Positions 12,367 through 21,943 of a stretch of DNA of 64,000 nt are shown in pieces. The notes beneath the pieces are model-generated. The model did not search any database and was not told the DNA's origin. It worked only from the letters and a program-made list of their open reading frames with translations. Source of the stretch: Kyrpidia spormannii (GTDB lineage Bacteria > Bacillota > Bacilli > Kyrpidiales > Kyrpidiaceae). A program made the position numbers and the translations under genes. Where the stretch lies: NCBI RefSeq assembly GCF_002804065.1, contig NZ_CP024955.1, positions 868,001 through 932,000 of the forward strand, written 5' to 3'. Positions within the stretch are counted from its first letter, which is position 1, and each line of letters starts with the position of its first letter.

Positions 12367-13275
12367 TTATACATAGCGTGCGTACAGTTGCTGGATGCGC
12401 CGGACGTAGGCCTGGGTCTCCTGATACGGAGGGATGCCCCCGTAACGGTCCACGGCTCCGGGCCCGGCGTTGTAGGCGGCCGTCGCCTTCAGCACGTCCC
12501 CGCCGTACCGATCCAGAAGGCTTCGCAAGTATTGGGCTCCTCCATCCAGGTTTTGGGCGGGGTCGAGAGGATCGACCCCCAAAGCCCGGGCCGTGCTGGG
12601 CATCAGTTGCATCAGCCCCAGGGCACCGGCTGGAGAACGGGCCGCCGGATTGCCGCCGCTCTCGGCCATCATGACCGCCCGGAGCAGGGCCGGATCTAGG
12701 CCCCGCCGGGCGGCGACATCCTGGATGAGGGCATCCCAGCGCCCGGTGCTGGGTGGGGCCGGGGATCCGTTCGCCACCGGGGCGGAAGCTACGGTTTCGG
12801 ATATGGCACCGAACAACATGGGCAAGACCGGCCCGGCCCCGGTGGAAGATCCAGAGGCCGAGAGGGCTTGGATCACGAAGGGCAAAAGGTCCGCGCCAAA
12901 ACTGTCTCCTTGGCTCAGAGGGCTGCTTGGATCTGAAGAGCCTCCGGCATCTGGCAGAGCCGCCATCCGCTCTGCGGCCCAGATACGCACCAGGTCGAGC
13001 CACGCCTTGATCCCCGCGGCGGAACCTTGGGACGGGGCATTGGAGGAAACCGCCTGGGGTGTTGTGGTACTCCCGGCTTCCTTTTGGGGTGCGGACAGAG
13101 CTCCAGTCGTCGCCCCAGGGCGCAACCCGAGTGCTTGATCTAGATGATCGCTAAAGGTCGAGCGACTGTGGGCTCCCGTTGGCCGAGCTGTGGTGGAGCC
13201 ATGCGGCGAGGGAGTGTCGGTCGGGATTCGGGGGGCTCCAGCCAGGCCAATTTCCGACATGAGGTCCATCGCCAT
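12367..13275 (-). CDS. Lytic transglycosylase (SLT domain)
   Basis: A 302-residue cell-wall enzyme that cleaves the glycan strand of peptidoglycan. The C-terminal 120 residues form the SLT fold, with the catalytic glutamate in [10 protein letters not shown], then [18 protein letters not shown] and [12 protein letters not shown]. The first 170 residues are a low-complexity Ala/Ser/Pro/Gly region with no visible signal peptide, as in Bacillus CwlQ-type proteins. A ggaaggag site precedes the ATG. Confidence 0.9.
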   Translation of the reverse strand: MAMDLMSEIGLAGAPRIPTDTPSPHGSTTARPTGAHSRSTFSDHLDQALGLRPGATTGALSAPQKEAGSTTTPQAVSSNAPSQGSAAGIKAWLDLVRIWAAERMAALPDAGGSSDPSSPLSQGDSFGADLLPFVIQALSASGSSTGAGPVLPMLFGAISETVASAPVANGSPAPPSTGRWDALIQDVAARRGLDPALLRAVMMAESGGNPAARSPAGALGLMQLMPSTARALGVDPLDPAQNLDGGAQYLRSLLDRYGGDVLKATAAYNAGPGAVDRYGGIPPYQETQAYVRRIQQLYARYV

Positions 13276-13423
13276 CGCTCCTTCCGGAAAGACGGTTTTG
13301 CTGGCACAGTCGAACCAGTATTCGTCCGGTGGGGGCGATTCTCCTGCTCGACGCCAGGCCCGTCGCCTCGGCCCTCACCTGGCCTGTCCGAGCGGAATTA
13401 CTTCAGGCTGAGACCGGTCGTTC

Positions 13424-14629
13424 TCAGCGGAGAACCACTTGATACCCTTTCTCCTGTAAGGTGCGCTCCACGTGACCGACGTGATCCGGGTCCCGGGTCT
13501 CCAGTTCCAATTCCACTTCTGTGAACCCCGGGGGAATCGAGGGGCCCATCCTCCGATGAGACACCGTGAGAACATTGGCCCGAAGTTCCGCGATGACGCT
13601 GAGGAGCCCCTGAAGGGCGCCAGGGCGATCCGGGATCACCGTTTGAAGGCGCACATAGCGTCCAGCTTCGGCCAGGCCGTACTGCAGAATGCGGCTCAGC
13701 ACGGTGCCGTCCACGTTCCCGCCGCTGACCACCGCCGCGACTTTTTTTCCGGCCAAGGGCAGTTTGTGGAACAGGAGCGCGGCGGGGGCGGCGGCACCGG
13801 ATCCTTCGACCAAGAGTTTGTAGCGTTCGAGCAAAAGCAACATTGTCCTCGCGATTTCCACATCGCTTACGACGATCACGTCGTCCACGTATGCTTGCAC
13901 CATTCGGAGGGTGAGTCGACCGGGTTTTTTCACGGCAATCCCGTCGGCCAGGGTGTTCGCGGAGTAAAGCCCCACGGGTGTTCCGGCTTTGAGAGAAGCT
14001 TTCATGGAAGCGGCGCCCTCCGCCTCCACGCCGTATATTTGAATCGTCGGTTTGATGGATTTGGCCGCCAGGGCAATGCCGGCGATGAGCCCTCCACCGC
14101 CTACGGGAACGACAATAGCCTCTAGATCGGGACATTGTTCCAGGATTTCTAAGCCCACCGTTCCCTGACCCGCCACGATGTCGGGGTCGTCAAAGGCGTG
14201 AACGAACACCGCTCCAGTTTCCTCCCGGTATTGTTGGGCGAAAGTCTGGGCGGCGTCATAATCCGCGCCGTGCAGGAGCACCCGGGCGCCGTAATCGGTG
14301 GTAGCTTTGATCTTGGAAAGAGCGGCACCTTCGGGCATCACCACGGTGCTGGGAATCCCCGCCCGGGCAGCGGCATAGGCTACCCCCTGGGCGTGGTTTC
14401 CCGCCGATGCGGCGATTACCCCATGTTTTTTCGCGTCTTCAGACAGACGACGGATTTTGTTGTACGATCCGCGGATTTTGAAGGATCCAGTCTTTTGGAG
14501 ATTTTCAAGCTTCAGCCACACCTCGCACCCTGCCAGACGGCTAAAGGTGTGTGTCAGATGCAGCGGCGTCTTCCGGGCGATGTCCCCAAGGGTTTGCCGG
14601 GCCTCCTGGATGTCGGACAAGCTGAGCAT
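13424..14629 (-). CDS. ilvA: Threonine ammonia-lyase (threonine dehydratase)
   Basis: A PLP enzyme of about 401 residues that converts threonine to 2-oxobutyrate, the first step to isoleucine. The PLP lysine is in LENLQKTGSFKIRGSYNK; the glycine loop is PVGGGGLIAG. A C-terminal ACT domain (about residues 325-400) suggests allosteric control, as in biosynthetic or catabolic single-ACT forms. The ATG at 14629 has gggaggggttcga before it. No ilv neighbours are visible, so ilvA versus tdcB is not fully settled. Confidence 0.88.
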   Translation of the reverse strand: MLSLSDIQEARQTLGDIARKTPLHLTHTFSRLAGCEVWLKLENLQKTGSFKIRGSYNKIRRLSEDAKKHGVIAASAGNHAQGVAYAAARAGIPSTVVMPEGAALSKIKATTDYGARVLLHGADYDAAQTFAQQYREETGAVFVHAFDDPDIVAGQGTVGLEILEQCPDLEAIVVPVGGGGLIAGIALAAKSIKPTIQIYGVEAEGAASMKASLKAGTPVGLYSANTLADGIAVKKPGRLTLRMVQAYVDDVIVVSDVEIARTMLLLLERYKLLVEGSGAAAPAALLFHKLPLAGKKVAAVVSGGNVDGTVLSRILQYGLAEAGRYVRLQTVIPDRPGALQGLLSVIAELRANVLTVSHRRMGPSIPPGFTEVELELETRDPDHVGHVERTLQEKGYQVVLR

Positions 14630-14667
14630 TCGAACCCCTCCCAGCGAGAAAATCAACCTTTTTCCTA

Positions 14668-14696
14668 TTGCCGCTCACTGCTGTCTATGTTATAAT
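14668..14696 (+). promoter_or_regulatory. Promoter of T-box-hisC-aroA transcript
   Basis: TTGCCG, a 17-base spacer and TATAAT at 14691. Transcription would start near 14703, just before the T-box stem I. Confidence 0.78.
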
Positions 14697-14719
14697 GCTC
14701 GCCAAGTAGAAGGCTGATG

Positions 14720-14979
14720 GCGATGCAGGAGAGAGTAGGCGTCGAGAACCCACAGGGAGGGAGCGCCTGAGACTGGAAGCGTTCCCGGGGAAACGCCGCT
14801 GAAGTTCACTCCTGGGCCGTCCGGGGGAAAGGCCCGTGGGGCCGAGTAGTTCGGACCGGAGCGTCCTCGTTATTGGACGGCGTCCTTTTTTTGGGGCGCG
14901 TGAGTGGACGGCGACTGTGCCGTCAACTAGGGTGGTACCGCGGAGCCGTGCTTCGCCCCTTGGGGTGCGGCTCCTTTTT
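14720..14979 (+). promoter_or_regulatory. T-box leader, specifier TTC (tRNA-Phe)
   Basis: Stem I is closed by caggag (14726-14731) and ctcctg (14809-14814). The AGTA motif at 14734-14737 lies on the 5' side, and the specifier loop holds TTC at 14805-14807 followed by A, a phenylalanine codon. The T-box sequence tagggtggtaccgcgg ends at 14943; its TGGT would pair with an ACCA tRNA end, fitting tRNA-Phe. The terminator is ggagccg/cggctcc with five T at 14975-14979. Uncharged tRNA-Phe would favour readthrough into hisC-aroA. Confidence 0.92.
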
Positions 14980-15038
14980 CATTTTATCAAAGTTGCGGCG
15001 AAGGTTCAGCATGACCCAGGGTGGAAGGAGTGAAGGAG

Positions 15039-16175
15039 ATGGCCGGAATCATCGGATCCCGGGCGCGGCCCGCCATTATGGGCATTGAGCCTTACGTACC
15101 GGGGAAACCGATTGAAGAGGTCCAGCGAGAGTTTGGCTTGAAAGATGTGGTGAAGCTGGCGTCCAACGAGAACCCCCTCGGGCCGTCTCCGAAGGTTCAG
15201 GAAGTGCTGGTTAAGGCTGCAGCCAATCTACACCGCTACCCGGACGGAGGAGCCGTGATATTGCGCCGGGCCCTCGCCGAGTACCACGGGGTGCCTGAGG
15301 CGGGGGTCCTTGTGGGCAACGGTTCAGATGAGCTGATTAAGTTGATTGCAGAGTCCTTTGTAGAGCCCGGGGATGAAGTCATCGTGCCGTCGCCGTCCTT
15401 TTCGGAGTATTGGTTCGCCACCCAGGTGATGGCAGGCAGGACGGTTCCGGTTTCCCTCGACGAAAGCTTTCAGTACGATCCCGAACGCATTCTCAAGGCG
15501 GTGACGCCGAGGACCAAGCTGATGTATTTGTGCACGCCGAACAACCCGACGGGCACGTACATTCCGGAGAAAGCTTTGACGGATTTGGTTCGCCGGGTTC
15601 CGGAGCACGTGCTGGTGGTCCTCGATGAGGCGTACCACGAGTACGTCGAGGCGGAAGATTACGGTCGGGGGTTGCCTCTCATTCGGGAAGGGGCCCATGT
15701 GGTGGTCCTCCGCACTTTTAGCAAGTTGTACGCCTTGGCGGCCCTGCGTGTGGGATACGCCCTGGCCGATCCGGACGTTATCCAGTTGATCAATCGGGTG
15801 CGGGAACCTTTCAACGTCAATGCCGTGGCTCAGGCGGCGGCGGTTGCGGCCCTCGGGGATGAGGAGCACCGCCGGAAAAGCTTCGAAGTCAACCGGGCGG
15901 GGAAGCGGCAGTTGTATGAAGGGCTGGAAGCTCTGGGATGCCGATGTGTTCCCACCGAGGCGAATTTCATCCTCGTTGAGGTCCCGCATTCGTCCACCGC
16001 GGTGTTTGAAGGCCTTCTGCGGCGGGGAGTGATCGTCCGGGACGGGGCAGCCTTCGGGTTGCCGCGGTATCTGCGGATTAGCATTGGAACCGAGGCGGAA
16101 AACGCCCGGCTTCTGGAAGAGATGGCCGAAGTTTTTCGGACTTGGGACGCCCGCCCGGCGGGGTTGGCGGATTAA
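15039..16175 (+). CDS. hisC: Histidinol-phosphate/aromatic aminotransferase
   Basis: A class II PLP aminotransferase of about 378 residues. Family text includes [14 protein letters not shown], the [11 protein letters not shown] pocket, the DEAYHEYV motif and the PLP lysine in [17 protein letters not shown]. HisC of this type also makes phenylalanine and tyrosine in Bacillus. The Phe T-box upstream and aroA downstream favour the aromatic role here. The ATG at 15039 is set by aaggag eight bases upstream; a GTG at 15021 is possible but less likely. Confidence 0.9.
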   Translation: MAGIIGSRARPAIMGIEPYVPGKPIEEVQREFGLKDVVKLASNENPLGPSPKVQEVLVKAAANLHRYPDGGAVILRRALAEYHGVPEAGVLVGNGSDELIKLIAESFVEPGDEVIVPSPSFSEYWFATQVMAGRTVPVSLDESFQYDPERILKAVTPRTKLMYLCTPNNPTGTYIPEKALTDLVRRVPEHVLVVLDEAYHEYVEAEDYGRGLPLIREGAHVVVLRTFSKLYALAALRVGYALADPDVIQLINRVREPFNVNAVAQAAAVAALGDEEHRRKSFEVNRAGKRQLYEGLEALGCRCVPTEANFILVEVPHSSTAVFEGLLRRGVIVRDGAAFGLPRYLRISIGTEAENARLLEEMAEVFRTWDARPAGLAD

Positions 16176-16203
16176 ACCGAAGATCGCGAGGAGGGTACTG
16201 GCG

Positions 16204-17301
16204 ATGAAAGGAGAAACCATGGAACAGCTGCGGACGCAGTTGGACGAGATCAATATGGACCTGCTGCGGCTCCTCAGTCGGCGGGCGGACATCGTGCAGC
16301 GGATTGGTCGGGTGAAACAGGCCCAAGGAGTTCAGCGGTTTGATCCGTTGCGGGAAAAGGAGATGTTGGACCGCATTGTGGCGGCCAACCCCGGTCCCTT
16401 CGACGACAGCACCATTCGGCACTTGTTTAAACAGATTTTCCAAGCGTCCCTGCAATTGCAGGAAGAAGAGAAGATGCACTTGTTGGTAAGCCGGAAGCGC
16501 CGGGCGGAAGACACCGTGGTGGAAGTCAAGGGTGTCCGCATCGGCGACGGCCACCCCATCGTGGTGGCGGGGCCCTGTTCCGTGGAGACCCGGGAGCAGA
16601 TGGAGACGGTGGGCCAGGGCCTGCGGGCTCAGGGTATTGTCGTGATTCGGGGCGGAGCCTACAAGCCCCGGACGTCCCCGTATGATTTTCAGGGACTCGG
16701 CCGTGAAGGGTTGGTGATGTTGCGGGAAACTGCCGACAAGTACGGCATGGTGGCGGTCAGCGAGATCGTCAATCCGGCTGACATTGAGATGGCCACGCAA
16801 TATGTGGACATCATCCAGATCGGGGCTCGTAATATGCAGAATTTCGAGCTCTTGAAGGCGGCGGGGTCCGTGCGGACGCCAGTTCTGCTCAAGCGGGGGC
16901 TTTCCGCGACCATCGAGGAGCTGTTGTTTGCGGCGGAGTACATCATGTCCCGGGGGAACGATCAGATCATTCTTTGCGAGAGGGGCATTCGCACCTATGA
17001 AAAGGCGACCCGCAATACCCTGGATATTTCGGCGGTGCCGATCCTGAAGCAGGAAAGTCATCTGCCGGTCTTTGTCGATATCAGTCATTCCACCGGCCGG
17101 AAGGACATTATGATACCTGTGGCTAAGGCAGCACTGGCGGCGGGGGCGGACGGAATCATGGTGGAAGTGCATCCCGAGCCCAGTGTAGCGTTATCGGATG
17201 CGAAACAGCAGATCAATCTCGAACAGTTCGGCCAGCTCATGGACGCCCTGCGGGAAGCGAGGTACCTTCCGCCTGTCGCCGAAAGGGTGGCAACGCGCTG
17301 A
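16204..17301 (+). CDS. aroA: Chorismate mutase-DAHP synthase fusion (AroA/AroG of Bacillus type)
   Basis: A bifunctional shikimate-pathway enzyme of about 365 residues. The N-terminal 90 residues are an AroQ-type chorismate mutase that in this family mainly gives feedback control. The rest is the type I-beta DAHP synthase that joins PEP and erythrose-4-phosphate, with [32 protein letters not shown] and [17 protein letters not shown]. The start at 16204 has gaggaggg; an ATG at 16219 with aaaggag is an alternative. It is co-transcribed with hisC under the Phe T-box. Confidence 0.95.
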   Translation: MKGETMEQLRTQLDEINMDLLRLLSRRADIVQRIGRVKQAQGVQRFDPLREKEMLDRIVAANPGPFDDSTIRHLFKQIFQASLQLQEEEKMHLLVSRKRRAEDTVVEVKGVRIGDGHPIVVAGPCSVETREQMETVGQGLRAQGIVVIRGGAYKPRTSPYDFQGLGREGLVMLRETADKYGMVAVSEIVNPADIEMATQYVDIIQIGARNMQNFELLKAAGSVRTPVLLKRGLSATIEELLFAAEYIMSRGNDQIILCERGIRTYEKATRNTLDISAVPILKQESHLPVFVDISHSTGRKDIMIPVAKAALAAGADGIMVEVHPEPSVALSDAKQQINLEQFGQLMDALREARYLPPVAERVATR

Positions 17302-17350
17302 GGCTTGCCTCCCCGGGTGAGAATCGGGGGACGGCATCGTCCCGGGGAGA

Positions 17351-17391
17351 AAAAAGGGCCGCTTTGGCCGGTGCCCACCGGCCAAGGCGGC
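17351..17391. terminator. Bidirectional terminator between aroA and acuC
   Basis: A long stem (gccgctttggccggtg with caccggccaaggcggc, one mismatch-like G-T pair). On the minus strand it is followed by a T-run (the A-run near 17350-17355), and on the plus strand by ctctta. It serves the convergent aroA and acuC ends. Confidence 0.85.
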
Positions 17392-17397
17392 TCTTAC

Positions 17398-18573
17398 TTA
17401 TGTATAAAATGGCGTTCCCATCAAAGCTCTGCGGAGAGTGATGCGGTTCCGGTTTTCGATTTCCACCCGGCGGGGGATGGGGGGAAAAGCGTCCGGGGCA
17501 TCGATAAAGCGGTCCGGCAGGAGATCCGGAGAATAAGGGCTCCAGCGCTCCAACCACAGGTCCGGAATCACTTCTGGAATGGGTTGATGGGAGAGTTCCG
17601 CCCAGAGCAACGTCCAAGCCCGGGGTACGACTCGCCAAATTTCGTATCCTCCTCCACCCACCGCCACCCAGCGTCCATCGCATGCCTCGTGGGCGAGTTG
17701 ATGGACCAATTTCGGAATCTCTCGATAGAGGCGGGTGGTGGCCGAAAGGTGGGTCAAGGGGTCGAGGTGATGTCCATCGCAGCCGTTCTGACTGATGATA
17801 ATATCGGGCTCAAAGCGGCTGATCAGAATCGGAAGAGCTTGGTGAAGCAGTTCGAGCCAGGAGTCATCCTCGGTGAACGGCTCCAAGGGCACGTTGACCG
17901 AATAGCCGTATCCAGCCCCGGTACCCCGTTCATGAATATCTCCAGTTCCTGGATAGAGATATTTTCCGGTTTCGTGAAAAGAGATGGTGAGAACGCCCGG
18001 GTCGTCATAAAACAGCCACTGCACCCCGTCTCCGTGATGGGCATCCGTGTCGATATAAGCCACTCGGGCGTCGAATTCCTTTCTTAGCCATGCGATGGCC
18101 ACGCCGATGTCATTGTACACACAAAACCCAGACGCCATATGGCGCTGGGCGTGGTGAAGGCCGCCAGCCAGACTGAAGGCGTGCTCAGCCTTGCCCTCCA
18201 TCACCAGTCGCGCTGCCATGAGCGTCCCCCCGGTGATCAAAGCGGATGCTTCGTGCATATCCGGAAAAATTGGAGTATCCTCGGTGCCCAGGCCGAAGGA
18301 TTCCCAGGACGGTTCTCCCCCACCCGGCGGCACGGGTGGTTCGTCGCCCTGTCCTGCTCGTTTCACGGCCTCTATGTAATGCCGGTCGTGAACCAATGCC
18401 AGTTCCTCCTCGGTGGCCGGTTGAGGGGCTCGAACGTGTTCCGGGCGCAGGAGTCCCGATTCCTGCATGAGATCCCAGGTCATGCGCAGGCGCAGGGGAT
18501 CGAAGGGATGCTCGGGGCCGAATCGATAGCGGAGAACTTCCGGACTGTAGACGATGACGGCGCGGTCTTTCAT
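17398..18573 (-). CDS. acuC: Acetoin utilization protein AcuC (class I HDAC-like deacetylase)
   Basis: A 391-residue Zn deacetylase. Catalytic marks are LAGGLHHAQRH, the metal-binding YIDTDAHHGDG and the C-terminal VGGGGYEI. In Bacillus, AcuC removes the acetyl group that AcuA places on acetyl-CoA synthetase, restoring activity. It is the last gene of acuABC; its start overlaps the acuB stop by 4 bases. The divergent acsA at 20096 encodes the likely substrate. Confidence 0.95.
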   Translation of the reverse strand: MKDRAVIVYSPEVLRYRFGPEHPFDPLRLRMTWDLMQESGLLRPEHVRAPQPATEEELALVHDRHYIEAVKRAGQGDEPPVPPGGGEPSWESFGLGTEDTPIFPDMHEASALITGGTLMAARLVMEGKAEHAFSLAGGLHHAQRHMASGFCVYNDIGVAIAWLRKEFDARVAYIDTDAHHGDGVQWLFYDDPGVLTISFHETGKYLYPGTGDIHERGTGAGYGYSVNVPLEPFTEDDSWLELLHQALPILISRFEPDIIISQNGCDGHHLDPLTHLSATTRLYREIPKLVHQLAHEACDGRWVAVGGGGYEIWRVVPRAWTLLWAELSHQPIPEVIPDLWLERWSPYSPDLLPDRFIDAPDAFPPIPRRVEIENRNRITLRRALMGTPFYT

Positions 18574-19214
18574 TCTCCCCGGCCCCCGTCGGAAAAAGGT
18601 CCCAGCACCCGATGTCCCGCAGCTTTGATGTCGTCGATGATGCGCCGGGGATCCATCGTTTGTACCCGGAGCACGAGATGGCGGGTATCGGGAGTTTTCC
18701 CGGGAAATATCAGGACCGAAGAGGCATTGATCCGCCTGGCCCGAAGAATGTCGGCCACATCGGCGAGCCCGCCCGGGCGATTGGGCAGTTCCACCTCGAT
18801 GCGGCTGGAGGGTTCCAACACGCCCATCATGCCGAGCAGGGTGTGCAAAATGTCCCTTTCCGTAAGAATGCCCACGACGCGGTCCTGATCGAGAACCGGA
18901 AGGCAGCTCACTTTTCGACGATACATTTCGGCGGCGGCGTCTTCGATAAAATTCCAGGGCTCTACGGTGACGACGTCTCGCTTCATACAGTGTTCAATGC
19001 GAAGGCCCTGAACTTTTGCTTCCCAATCCGGGTCGAGAACGGAAGGGCAAACGTCCCGCATGTCCCGGTCGGACACGATGCCGACGAGTCGCTCGTTTTC
19101 TACAACCGGAAGGTGGCGGATGCGCCGAAGCCGTGTGAGTTGCAAGGCATCGGTCAGGGCCGTTTCCGGGGTGACCGTCACGACGTTCCGGGTCATGATC
19201 TGCTCGACAAGCAT
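18570..19214 (-). CDS. acuB: AcuB, CBS-domain and ACT-domain protein
   Basis: A 214-residue protein with two CBS domains (about 1-60 and 75-130; phrases MLVEQIMTRNVVTVTPETAL and RVVGILTERDILHTLLGMM) and a C-terminal ACT-like region (about 140-210). CBS pairs bind adenine nucleotides. In Bacillus the acuABC genes control acetyl-CoA synthetase, but the role of AcuB itself is not known. It starts 13 bases after acuA and overlaps acuC. Confidence 0.92.
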   Translation of the reverse strand: MLVEQIMTRNVVTVTPETALTDALQLTRLRRIRHLPVVENERLVGIVSDRDMRDVCPSVLDPDWEAKVQGLRIEHCMKRDVVTVEPWNFIEDAAAEMYRRKVSCLPVLDQDRVVGILTERDILHTLLGMMGVLEPSSRIEVELPNRPGGLADVADILRARRINASSVLIFPGKTPDTRHLVLRVQTMDPRRIIDDIKAAGHRVLGPFSDGGRGE

Positions 19215-19227
19215 CGAACATCTCTCC

Positions 19228-19896
19228 TTATTGGGGTGGCAGGGTAAAGCGCAGGCGGTGAAATCTTTCTACCGACTCCGGGGGCACCCGATTCCCGATC
19301 CGCGCCATGAGCATATTGGCGGGATGGGCCGCAATCTCTGGATCATCGGTGGGGTAGACCTCCATGCCGGCGCTCCCCATGACTTTCTTCATCACGTCTC
19401 GATACTCCCAGATGTCTAAACCGGTTTCTTCTAAATCCCAATGCCAGTAGTATTCAGTGGAAATGACGATGTAGTTTTCCATAGCTGGGTCCCGGAAGGC
19501 CACTTCAAGGAGGGCTTTGGCCAATCCGGAGTGGCGATAAGGGGCGGCGACTTCCACGGCGCCCAACTCCAACAAATCGCCCATATTCCCCTCTGCCCAT
19601 CGTTCCAAAGGATCAGGGTAAAGAAACGTGACATAGCCCACGACGAGTTGGGATCGGCGGGCCGCGATGATCCGGCCTTCAGGCAGTTCGGCAATCCGAA
19701 TCAAAGCTTGTTGCTGGCGATCCGCCGGGCGAAAAGCTTTGAGCCCCTGGTGAAATACTAAGGATCGAAGCGTCGGCGCCGGCACTGGACCTTCGACGAT
19801 GAGATCGCCTTCTTCTCCGGGGATCACTTTGCTGTGATACTGCTTCGATTGATGAGGATCAACCGCACCGCCGGTGCGGTTCTGGGACTCGGCCAT
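19228..19896 (-). CDS. acuA: AcuA, acetyl-CoA synthetase acetyltransferase (GNAT)
   Basis: A GNAT protein of about 222 residues. The acetyl-CoA binding segment is VEVAAPYRHSGLAKALLEVA, followed by VISTEYYWHWDLEETGLD, a typical AcuA phrase. AcuA acetylates the catalytic-loop lysine of AcsA and switches it off. The ATG at 19896 is chosen because ggaggt lies 6-7 bases before it; a longer frame opens at 19968. It is the first gene of acuABC and divergent from acsA. Confidence 0.93.
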   Translation of the reverse strand: MAESQNRTGGAVDPHQSKQYHSKVIPGEEGDLIVEGPVPAPTLRSLVFHQGLKAFRPADRQQQALIRIAELPEGRIIAARRSQLVVGYVTFLYPDPLERWAEGNMGDLLELGAVEVAAPYRHSGLAKALLEVAFRDPAMENYIVISTEYYWHWDLEETGLDIWEYRDVMKKVMGSAGMEVYPTDDPEIAAHPANMLMARIGNRVPPESVERFHRLRFTLPPQ

Positions 19897-19981
19897 CGGG
19901 GGACCTCCATCGTCGTCGGACTTTGTCGCCATTATACTTGAACCGCTAAAGGAGCTAAAGGGGGCCAAAAGAAGGAACCGA

Positions 19982-20010
19982 AAACATTCTATGAAAAGAC
20001 GACAATGTTT
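19982..20010. promoter_or_regulatory. Inverted repeat in acuA-acsA intergenic region
   Basis: Seven-base arms aaacatt (19982-19988) and aatgttt (20004-20010) are separated by 15 bases, just upstream of the acsA -35 box. It could be an operator for a shared regulator. I see no good CcpA cre match here. Confidence 0.4.
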
Positions 20011-20014
20011 CGAG

Positions 20015-20044
20015 TTGCGACTGAGAAATACCTCGTGCTAAAAT
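20015..20044 (+). promoter_or_regulatory. Probable acsA promoter
   Basis: TTGCGA, an 18-base spacer and TAAAAT at 20039-20044. The -10 lies inside gctaaaattaa, an 11-base string also found upstream of the second acs gene near 63702. Confidence 0.6.
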
Positions 20045-20095
20045 TAACATTGTGTGGATTAATGCTTGATTTTTGCTGAATTGGGGGAGAGCGGC

Positions 20096-21826
20096 ATGGA
20101 TAAACCTTTGGATCACAACGAACGCATCCCGGTAGTTAAAGGTAATTTTAATCTCAAAGACTACGAAGAAGCCCGGCGCACATTTCGATGGGAAGACGTA
20201 GAACCCCGGTTCACGTGGCACCGGACGGGAAAGGTGAATGCTGCTTACGAATGCATCGATCGCCACGTCGACGAGGGACGAGGCGACAAAGTGGCGCTTT
20301 TGTACAGTGATGCCCAGCGAAACGAATCCTACACCTTTCGCCAGCTGAGGGATTTGTCCAACCGGTTTGGCAATGCCCTCCGAAAGCTTGGGGTTAAAAA
20401 GGGCGATCGGGTGTTTATTTTCATGTCGCGAAGCCCTGAGCTCTATGTGGCTTTTCTCGGGGCATTGAAGGTGGGGGCGATTGTCGGTCCGCTGTTCGAG
20501 GCCTTTATGGAAGCGGCGGTTCGGGATCGCCTGCAGGACAGTCAGGCAAAAGTGGTGGTTACGAACGAACGTTTAAAAGGTCGGATTCCGATTCAAGATC
20601 TGTCTCACCTCGAGCACGTGGTGGTGCAAGGACTCACGGGGACCCCGGGTCCCAAGGAGCAATCGTTTGAAGCGCTGATGGAGGAGGCTTCCCAGGAACT
20701 GGCCATCGAGTGGGTGGACCGGGAGGACGGGTTAGTTCTTCACTATACGTCCGGTTCCACGGGTAAACCAAAGGGTGTGCTCCACGTCCATAATGCGATG
20801 ATTCAACACTATATCACGGGACTGTGGGTTCTCGATCTGCACCCCGAGGACATCTATTGGTGTACGGCGGACCCTGGGTGGGTGACCGGAACCTCGTATG
20901 GGATTTTCGCCCCGTGGCTCAACGGCGTGACCAACGTGGTGCGAGGGGGTCGGTTCAGTCAAGAAGATTGGTATAAAACTCTTCAAGATCATCGGGTGAC
21001 TGTGTGGTACACGGCCCCCACCGCTTTGCGCATGCTCATGGGAGCGGGGGAGGAGTTGGTCCGGCAGTATGATCTGTCGTCGGTGCGTCACATTCTGTCT
21101 GTGGGTGAGCCGCTGAACCCCGAGGTCGTCAGGTGGGGATTGAAGGTCTATGGCCGCCGGATTCACGACACCTGGTGGATGACCGAAACGGGGGCTCAAT
21201 TGATCTGTAACTATCCGTGCATGGATATAAAGCCGGGATCGATGGGCAAACCGTTTCCGGGAATCGACGCGGCCATTGTGGATGACGAAGGTCGGGAACT
21301 CCCTCCGTACCAGATGGGGAACTTGGCCATTCGCCGGGGATGGCCCTCCATGATGCGGGCGATCTGGAATAACCCGGCGAAGTATCAGGAGTATTTTCGC
21401 TTAGAAGGCTGGTACATCTCGGGGGATTCGGCTTACCGGGATGAAGACGGATATTTTTGGTTCCAGGGGCGGGTCGACGATGTGATCAACACCTCCGGGG
21501 AGCGGGTCGGTCCCTTTGAAGTAGAGAGCAAATTGGTGGAACACCCTGCGGTGGCGGAAGCCGGGGTGATCGGGAAACCCGATCCTGTGCGGGGTGAGAT
21601 CATCAAGGCGTTTATCGCGCTGCGCCAGGGATATGAGCCCTCCGAGGAACTCAAGCAGGAAATCCGGGACTTTGTGAAAAATGGCCTGGCTGCTCACGCG
21701 GCGCCGAGGGAAATCGAGTTCCGGGACAAACTTCCCAAGACCCGGAGCGGAAAGATCATGCGCCGGGTGCTGAAGGCGTGGGAGCTGGGTCTGCCCACCG
21801 GAGACCTCTCGACGATGGAAGACTGA
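20096..21826 (+). CDS. acsA: Acetyl-CoA synthetase AcsA
   Basis: An acyl-adenylate-forming ligase of about 576 residues that makes acetyl-CoA from acetate, ATP and CoA. It shows LHYTSGSTGKPKGVLHVH (ATP loop), TADPGWVTGTSYGIFAPW, DTWWMTETGAQLICNYP and the C-terminal PKTRSGKIMRRVLKAWEL, whose lysine is the site that AcuA acetylates in Bacillus. It is very like Bacillus AcsA in text and ends DLSTMED as that protein does. The ATG at 20096 follows gggggaga. It is divergent from acuABC and has a strong terminator downstream. Confidence 0.97.
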   Translation: MDKPLDHNERIPVVKGNFNLKDYEEARRTFRWEDVEPRFTWHRTGKVNAAYECIDRHVDEGRGDKVALLYSDAQRNESYTFRQLRDLSNRFGNALRKLGVKKGDRVFIFMSRSPELYVAFLGALKVGAIVGPLFEAFMEAAVRDRLQDSQAKVVVTNERLKGRIPIQDLSHLEHVVVQGLTGTPGPKEQSFEALMEEASQELAIEWVDREDGLVLHYTSGSTGKPKGVLHVHNAMIQHYITGLWVLDLHPEDIYWCTADPGWVTGTSYGIFAPWLNGVTNVVRGGRFSQEDWYKTLQDHRVTVWYTAPTALRMLMGAGEELVRQYDLSSVRHILSVGEPLNPEVVRWGLKVYGRRIHDTWWMTETGAQLICNYPCMDIKPGSMGKPFPGIDAAIVDDEGRELPPYQMGNLAIRRGWPSMMRAIWNNPAKYQEYFRLEGWYISGDSAYRDEDGYFWFQGRVDDVINTSGERVGPFEVESKLVEHPAVAEAGVIGKPDPVRGEIIKAFIALRQGYEPSEELKQEIRDFVKNGLAAHAAPREIEFRDKLPKTRSGKIMRRVLKAWELGLPTGDLSTMED

Positions 21827-21850
21827 TTGGGGAATGCCGCCGTTGTAACA

Positions 21851-21897
21851 AGACGCAGAGGGCCGGGATCCATGCCCGGCCTTCTGCGTCTTTTTTC
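21851..21897 (+). terminator. Strong intrinsic terminator of acsA
   Basis: A 17-bp stem (21851-21867 with 21875-21891, one G-T pair), a 7-base loop, then tttttt. Confidence 0.93.
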
Positions 21898-21943
21898 TTT
21901 ATCCAGCTCCACAGGCATTGCTATCGTGAGATCCTTCGATGCA

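Noticed and set aside
19968-20095. Possible CcpA cre site between acuA and acsA
   Set aside because: tgaaaagacgacaa was compared with the cre consensus and fails at the central CG and the T after it.
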